Below, in pieces: positions 21,404 through 23,642 of a stretch of 23,642 bases of DNA (the stretch's first letter is position 1; each line of letters begins with the position of its first letter). Location of the stretch: assembly GCA_001437625.1 (NCBI GenBank), contig LIAL01000008.1, positions 1-23,642 of the forward strand. Direction: 5' to 3'. The DNA comes from Nitrosopumilus sp. BACL13 MAG-121220-bin23. Its GTDB lineage: Archaea > Thermoproteota > Nitrososphaeria > Nitrososphaerales > Nitrosopumilaceae. Both the position numbers and the translations under genes were made by a program. Below the pieces are notes generated by a model. The model saw only the letters and a program-made list of their open reading frames with translations, searched no databases and was not told where the DNA came from.

Positions 21404-21425
21404 TTTCTAAATTCGAATTTAGAAA
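21404..21425. repeat. 22-bp perfect palindrome, copy 3
   Basis: Identical to copies 1 and 2. It lies between the convergent H1-like gene and the flavin-binding protein gene, 23 bp beyond the stop of the latter. Confidence 0.9.
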
Positions 21426-21447
21426 TATAATAAATCGCAGTCGTACA

Positions 21448-21855
21448 TCATTCATTCATTTTTAATTCAGGCAAAACAAAAACTCTCTGAGGCTTAATTT
21501 TAAAAATAATTCTTTTCTCACCATCTTGTTTAAACGGATAATGTTTACGGCCCATGTATTGTTCAGTTAATTTGTCTGCATGAGAATATTGGCTGTCTGG
21601 AATTATTTCAATTACAGTTCCACGGATAGTAGTCATGTCAAGAGGATTATCATTAGAAGTAACAGAAACAGCTACACGAGGATCACGTAAAATATTTTTG
21701 TGTTTTATTCTACCTTCGGCAGTATTGACTAAAATAAAACCATCCTCATAGTTGGCCCAAACTGGTGAAAGTTGAGGAGAACCATCTTTCATAAGAGTTG
21801 CAATAAAAACAAGGTTTTTTTCTGAAAATAGTTTTATCACTTTAGAATCCAACAT
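21448..21855 (-). CDS. PPOX-class flavin (FMN/F420)-binding protein
   Basis: The 135-residue protein fits the split-barrel family of pyridoxamine-phosphate-oxidase-like and F420-dependent enzymes. Key blocks: VFIATLMKDGSPQLSPVWAN (cofactor-facing strand and the conserved P-V-W), FILVNTAEGRIKHKNILRDP (with the K-x-x-N-I-x-x-D/N-P phosphate-binding motif), RVAVSVTSNDNP, and RGTVIEIIPDSQYSHADKL. The C-terminus KIKPQRVFVLPE fits. F420 rather than FMN is likely in this lineage but cannot be read from sequence. The ATG is at 21853-21855. It probably reduces small unsaturated or quinone-like compounds; the substrate is unknown. Confidence 0.8.
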   Translation of the reverse strand: MLDSKVIKLFSEKNLVFIATLMKDGSPQLSPVWANYEDGFILVNTAEGRIKHKNILRDPRVAVSVTSNDNPLDMTTIRGTVIEIIPDSQYSHADKLTEQYMGRKHYPFKQDGEKRIIFKIKPQRVFVLPELKMNE

Positions 21856-21999
21856 ATTTTCAGGAATCCTGTTTTACAATTAGTGTGTTTTTCAAATAGC
21901 GTTTAAAATTGAATTTTAACATGATTTTTACTTATTTTAATTCAAAATAACAATTACTAATTGATCGCAATGGAGAGAAAATTAAATACAAAACAAATT

Positions 22000-22503
22000 C
22001 TATTTTGTATTTGATTTTTCAAGGACATTAGTCATCGCTCTATTCATAATCTCCATTACCAGGTATTGAGAATACTCTACAGATTGCTTGCCATTAGATT
22101 TACTGGTTTTAGATCCTAAGCCTTTGAGGATTTTTTCAACTTTATCAGATGTGTTATCGATGATTTTAGAATATGTTGAATCAAAATTTTCAGGAGTTTG
22201 AAAATCCAATAATTTTGTTGACGTACTATAAAATTTGGTAATTGCACCACGAGATTCTTCAATTCTTGCAATTTCAATTAAACCAGAAACCTTCAAGATT
22301 TCCAAATGATGTCTAATAGTGGTTAATGCTTTTTTGAAACCATATTTCTTTAGGGCCGTACAAATTTGATCAGCAGATAAAGATTGATGGTATAAAATTT
22401 CAACAATTTTTGCTCGTGCAGGGTCTTCAATTGCACGTGCGTGTCCAATACTTGTAGTAACGGTACGATTTATTTTAATTTCCTTTTCTAATAATGTAGA
22501 CAT
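22000..22503 (-). CDS. ArsR-like winged-helix transcription regulator
   Basis: The 167-residue protein has a winged helix-turn-helix at about residues 20-95. AIEDPARAKIVEILYHQSLS is the classic ArsR 'dp.R..Il..L' opening. QICTALKKYGFKKALTTIRH then carries the turn and recognition helix (TTIRHHLEILKVSGLI), and RGAITKFYSTSTKLLDF is the wing and following strand. The remaining 65 residues are helical and probably dimerise. There is no obvious metal-binding cysteine motif (ELCVCDL is absent), so it is unlikely to be a classical metal sensor. A GATCT-AAA-AGATC palindrome sits in its own promoter, suggesting autoregulation. Confidence 0.8.
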   Translation of the reverse strand: MSTLLEKEIKINRTVTTSIGHARAIEDPARAKIVEILYHQSLSADQICTALKKYGFKKALTTIRHHLEILKVSGLIEIARIEESRGAITKFYSTSTKLLDFQTPENFDSTYSKIIDNTSDKVEKILKGLGSKTSKSNGKQSVEYSQYLVMEIMNRAMTNVLEKSNTK

Positions 22504-22524
22504 GTTATAATTACATTTTAATCT

Positions 22525-22537
22525 GATCTAAAAGATC
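22525..22537 (-). promoter_or_regulatory. 13-bp palindrome over the promoter of the ArsR-like gene
   Basis: GATCT-AAA-AGATC is centred about 28 bp upstream of the ATG (22503), where the TATA box (CTTTTAG on the minus strand) should lie. A repressor sitting here would compete with TBP, a common archaeal mode of autorepression. Inferred from position and symmetry. Confidence 0.45.
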
Positions 22538-22689
22538 CTCGTATCATATTTTTTTGTCCAATTGCATCAATTTTTGTTTACTTTAACAAACATGATACCG
22601 CTATGAAAAACATACAGTAGGCTACAATAAAAGTAGTAGTACATTTAACATCATTAGTAGCATTATCATAATTATGATGTAGGTACTAA

Positions 22690-22788
22690 ATGAATCACAC
22701 AGACATCAAAATTATAGTATCGGTTCCAAAAATATCAAAAAATAAAATTTCTAAAACAATGTTGGCAAATTTATCACAAACAGGTTAA
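22690..22788 (+). CDS. Short ORF (32 aa), doubtful
   Basis: From ATG 22690 it reads MNHTDIKIIVSVPKISKNKI followed by 12 more residues and TAA. The composition is plausible for a short strand-helix peptide or for the beginning of a lost gene. No homologue is recognised and nothing in the context supports it strongly. Confidence 0.2.
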   Translation: MNHTDIKIIVSVPKISKNKISKTMLANLSQTG

Positions 22789-22855
22789 TTTTTGAACATA
22801 TGAAAAGTATGATTCGAGTTGAAAGTTAACTAACAGTCAACATTACGTATAGAAT

Positions 22856-23642
22856 TCAGATTAAAGAGTTGCCAGTTAATTTCTCATATGCAATAACATA
22901 TCGTTTAGTAATTGTTTCAATGATGTTAGATGGAATTTGAGGTGCAGTTGGCTCTTTACCTTCATTTCGCTCATCTTCAAATTGTTTTTGATAGCCATTA
23001 GCAGTTAGCCAATCACGTAAAATTTGTTTATCATATGATTCTTGAATTTTTCCAACCTCAAAGGTATCTTTTGGCCATAGCCTATACTCATCAGGACCAA
23101 TTGAATCCCCCAAGATAATCTCACCATTAATCATTCCAAATTCTAATTTTAAATCAGCCAAAATAAAACCAGCATCATCTGCAATTTGGGCCATTTTATT
23201 GTAAATGTTAATGGATGTTGTTTTCAGATACTCAAATTGTTTGTCTGTAACTAGATTCATCTCCAATGCTTTTTGCTTGTTCACGGGAATATCATGTTCG
23301 GACTTTGTTGTAGGATCAAAGATAGGGGCAGGTAATTTTGCAGCCATTGTCGTATCAGTGTTTATGGGAAGAGTTACCTCACCGTTTTTCCATCTGCCAA
23401 TCAAACTACCATAAAAATAACCTCTCACTACACATTCCATAGGAATCATTTTCATTTTTTTAACAATAATTTCAGTATCAGATTTTTTCTGGATGAAATG
23501 ATTTGGTACATTTAATTTTTCAAACCAAAATTTGGCAAAATTACATAACACTTTACCCTTTTGTGGAATGTCTTGATGAAATTTAACATCATAAGCAGAT
23601 ACCCTGTCTGAGAATTTGAAGAGAATTGTCCCCTCATCTACA
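22856..23642 (-). CDS. purC: SAICAR synthetase (phosphoribosylaminoimidazole-succinocarboxamide synthase), 5' end outside window
   Basis: PurC joins aspartate to CAIR using ATP, step 8 of de novo purine synthesis. The frame is open to the right edge, giving 261 visible residues. Upstream of the GTG at 23551 the frame continues with LFKFSDRVSAYDVKFHQDIP, the conserved start of the domain, so the true start lies beyond the window by a few dozen codons. Visible signatures: PMECVVRGYFYGSLIGRWKN (the ECVVRG-x-x-x-GS motif), DAGFILADLKLEFGM, and GEIILGDSIGPDEYRLWPKD (metal/ATP-binding D-E/S-x-x-P-D-x-x-R-x-W). It ends at the TGA at 22856-22858. All key motifs look intact. Confidence 0.95.
   Translation of the reverse strand, partial: VDEGTILFKFSDRVSAYDVKFHQDIPQKGKVLCNFAKFWFEKLNVPNHFIQKKSDTEIIVKKMKMIPMECVVRGYFYGSLIGRWKNGEVTLPINTDTTMAAKLPAPIFDPTTKSEHDIPVNKQKALEMNLVTDKQFEYLKTTSINIYNKMAQIADDAGFILADLKLEFGMINGEIILGDSIGPDEYRLWPKDTFEVGKIQESYDKQILRDWLTANGYQKQFEDERNEGKEPTAPQIPSNIIETITKRYVIAYEKLTGNSLI

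Larger units (their letters stand above)
22504..22855. other. Intergenic region between the ArsR-like gene and purC
   Basis: About 352 bp. It holds the candidate operator above, a short inverted repeat ACATCAT...ATGATGT (roughly 22,648-22,680), and one small ORF (next entry). No RNA gene is recognised. It includes the downstream region of purC, which is transcribed leftward into it. Confidence 0.5.

Noticed and set aside
1..23642. CRISPR array, insertion sequence or rRNA gene
   Set aside because: No regularly spaced repeats with unique spacers, no transposase-like ORF or conventional terminal repeats, and no rRNA sequence were seen.

Overview
The window looks like a chromosome segment of a low-GC, group I.1a-type ammonia-oxidising archaeon (Nitrososphaerota/Thaumarchaeota, Nitrosopumilus-like). 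The archaeal assignment is firm: archaeal/eukaryotic-type ribosomal proteins in archaeal order, including eS4 and the RNase P subunit Rpp29, a 20S proteasome alpha subunit, an A-type ATP synthase subunit, an ESCRT-III (CdvB) protein, and AT-rich boxes about 25 bp upstream of near-leaderless starts. The genus-level placement is inference, because no amo genes are present.

Left part (1-4,407). The 3' end of an A-type ATP synthase subunit C gene is followed by a CdvB/ESCRT-III paralogue and a convergent basic hypothetical gene. Next comes a clearly broken cation/proton antiporter-CBS gene. A cysteine-rich small protein and an abutting minus-strand pair (DUF1059 protein plus a Lys-tailed protein) follow. 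Several intergenic stretches here carry inverted repeats built on a TGTTTCTAA-like half-site.

Helicase region (4,408-8,003). A two-gene operon with a 4-bp ATGA overlap encodes a large DEAH helicase with N- and C-terminal cysteine clusters (MrfA/Hrq1/YprA-like) and a RelA/SpoT-type (Mesh1-like) HD hydrolase. It is followed by about 300 bp of decayed sequence. This pair is the best candidate for an undescribed functional unit.

Information-processing core (8,018-18,057). DUF371 is divergent from the proteasome alpha gene. A SPOUT RNA methyltransferase and a 35-aa membrane peptide lead into the ribosomal cluster uL3-uL4-uL23-uS19-uL22-uS3-uL29-Rpp29-uS17-uL14-uL24-eS4-uL5-uS14-uS8-uL6. Genes overlap by 1-11 nt or sit within a few bases of each other. 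uL2 is missing between uL23 and uS19, where a TATA-like box sits instead. The usual SUI1 gene is missing next to uL29, and the cluster stops after uL6. An 11-bp perfect inverted repeat lies just upstream of the uL3 promoter.

Right part (18,058-23,642). Small lineage-type proteins flank a tRNA-Asn(GTT). Then come a probable DUF2299 protein, a 655-bp gene-free region with C/G tracts and inverted repeats (candidate ncRNA), a membrane-anchored DUF4352-like protein, and a histone H1-like Ala/Lys/Arg repeat protein. The end holds a flavin-binding PPOX-fold protein, an ArsR-like regulator and the 3' portion of purC. One perfect 22-bp palindrome occurs three times, always intergenic, between 18.5 and 21.4 kb.
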